From JAVBTR01 sp031556065 (GTDB lineage Bacteria; Bacillota; Clostridia; Christensenellales; Aristaeellaceae), in the NCBI GenBank assembly GCA_031556065.1, contig JAVBTR010000001.1, positions 1 to 64,000 of the forward strand: DNA of 64,000 bases. Reading direction: 5' to 3'. This document shows positions 63,464 to 64,000 of this stretch, piece after piece. Position 1 is the first letter of the stretch; every line of letters begins with the position of its first letter. A program made the translations under genes and the position numbers. The notes below the pieces were generated by a model, which saw only the letters and a list, made by a program, of their open reading frames with translations, searched no databases and was not told the DNA's origin.

Positions 63464-63509
63464 ACAAAAGAGTTTACAGGCATAACATATAAACGAAGGA
63501 GTGATGGAA

Positions 63510-64000
63510 TTGGTTGCATTGAAAACAAAAAATTTTCGAGTCATAGCGATTGTACTGCTTTTACTATTAGCACTGATTATTTTCATGGAAAACAATATTT
63601 CGCAGATGCTCCTGGATAAAAGCTATGCGGACGCTTACGCCATGGCCGTAGAGGTGCTTAACAGCGCCGCAGGGCAACTCATGAAATCCGGCATCACCTA
63701 CGAGGATTTAATGACAGTGAACTGCGACACTGCGGGTCGGATCACGTTTTTGCAGGCAAATACCGTGCGCATGAATGAATTGGCTGTGGAAACAGCCTTG
63801 AGGGCACAGGAAATGCTGGCCAACCAAGATAATAAATACGTCAAAATCCCCTTAGGGGCAGCCCTTGGCATCAGCACTCTGGCGGGCGCTGGGCCGAAAA
63901 TCTCGGTGCAGATCGTGCCCGTTGGCGCGGTGGCCACCCGGTTTTCAACGGAATTTGAATCCGCAGGCATCAACCAAACCAGGCACCGCATTATGCTCAC
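63510..64000 (+). CDS. yunB: Sporulation protein YunB, partial (runs off the window)
   Basis: The first ~163 codons of a YunB-type protein. One N-terminal membrane helix (VIAIVLLLLLALIIFMEN) is followed by an extracytoplasmic domain with SYADAYAMAVEVLNSAAG, YVKIPLGAALGISTLAGAGP, and FESAGINQTRHRIML, the family signature. YunB is needed for efficient endospore formation in Bacillus and is found across spore-forming Bacillota. GAAGGAG ends 8 bases before the TTG at 63510; an ATG at 63504 is only 2 bases from it. The 3' end is outside the window. It marks the organism as a spore-former or recent descendant of one. Confidence 0.88.
   Translation, partial: MVALKTKNFRVIAIVLLLLLALIIFMENNISQMLLDKSYADAYAMAVEVLNSAAGQLMKSGITYEDLMTVNCDTAGRITFLQANTVRMNELAVETALRAQEMLANQDNKYVKIPLGAALGISTLAGAGPKISVQIVPVGAVATRFSTEFESAGINQTRHRIML

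Noticed and set aside
1..64000. tRNA, rRNA, CRISPR, insertion sequences, phage genes, riboswitches
   Set aside because: I looked for cloverleaf arms, repeat-spacer arrays, transposase motifs and known riboswitch cores and saw none that I could support.

Overview
The window looks like the chromosome of an anaerobic, low-to-mid GC Clostridia-type Bacillota, probably a gut plant-fibre fermenter near Christensenellales. The lineage is inferred from gene content only. The evidence is a sporulation gene (yunB) at the right edge, a class A penicillin-binding protein, YesM/YesN and LacI/AraC regulators, EFR1-type ferredoxin-flavodoxin and Gfo/Idh/MocA genes, strong AGGAGG ribosome sites, and TTG or GTG starts that fit the ribosome sites at several genes. 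I found no tRNA, rRNA, CRISPR array, insertion sequence or phage gene.

Layout. 1-13.2 kb is a mixed housekeeping and sugar region. It holds a palindrome-rich edge, ogt, a sugar-phosphate isomerase, an EFR1 protein, a phosphodiester glycosidase, a two-component locus damaged by two deletions, an EamA exporter, two Gfo/Idh/MocA dehydrogenases divergent from an AraC regulator, a DtxR/MntR regulator, a DUF1963 protein and a stand-alone GltD-like flavoprotein. 13.2-19.4 kb is a GH42 operon (binding protein, two permeases, beta-galactosidase; minus strand) with a divergent AraC gene. 19.5-28.7 kb is a second ABC operon ending in a large uncharacterised toroid-type enzyme, divergent from a YesN/YesM pair. 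28.7-31 kb holds an AraC regulator and a URO-D-like protein. 31.2-46 kb is one long minus-strand operon: GH2, LplB/LplC-type permeases, binding protein, a second toroid-type enzyme, a GH105 protein, a glutaminase-domain protein and a GH38 alpha-mannosidase. Its strong promoter overlaps an inverted repeat next to an ArsR-type regulator with a large extra domain. 47.3-55 kb is another minus-strand operon (binding protein, LplB, LplC, GH127 beta-L-arabinofuranosidase, a DUF5695-like protein), divergent from a LacI regulator. 56.4-58.4 kb is a graveyard in which an lplB-lplC-binding protein operon survives only as three C-terminal scraps ahead of an intact esterase. 58.4-64 kb holds PhzF, an AlkZ-like winged-helix protein, PBP1A and yunB.

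How the genes work together. Four ABC importers of the MalFG or LplBC kind are each co-transcribed with at least one glycan-active enzyme. None of these enzymes shows a signal peptide, so the cell appears to import oligosaccharides and dismantle them in the cytoplasm. The activities (beta-galactosidase, beta-L-arabinofuranosidase, unsaturated uronyl hydrolase, alpha-mannosidase, glucuronoyl-esterase-like) suit arabinogalactan, rhamnogalacturonan side chains or plant glycoproteins. No importer ATPase is present, so an MsmX-like shared ATPase elsewhere is implied. Each operon has its own adjacent regulator.

Most novel material: the paralogous 792- and 664-residue enzymes carrying a shared ENH...LFH...LAG...YPNE signature, the ArsR-plus-domain regulator with its promoter-overlapping repeat, and two clear gene-decay scenes.
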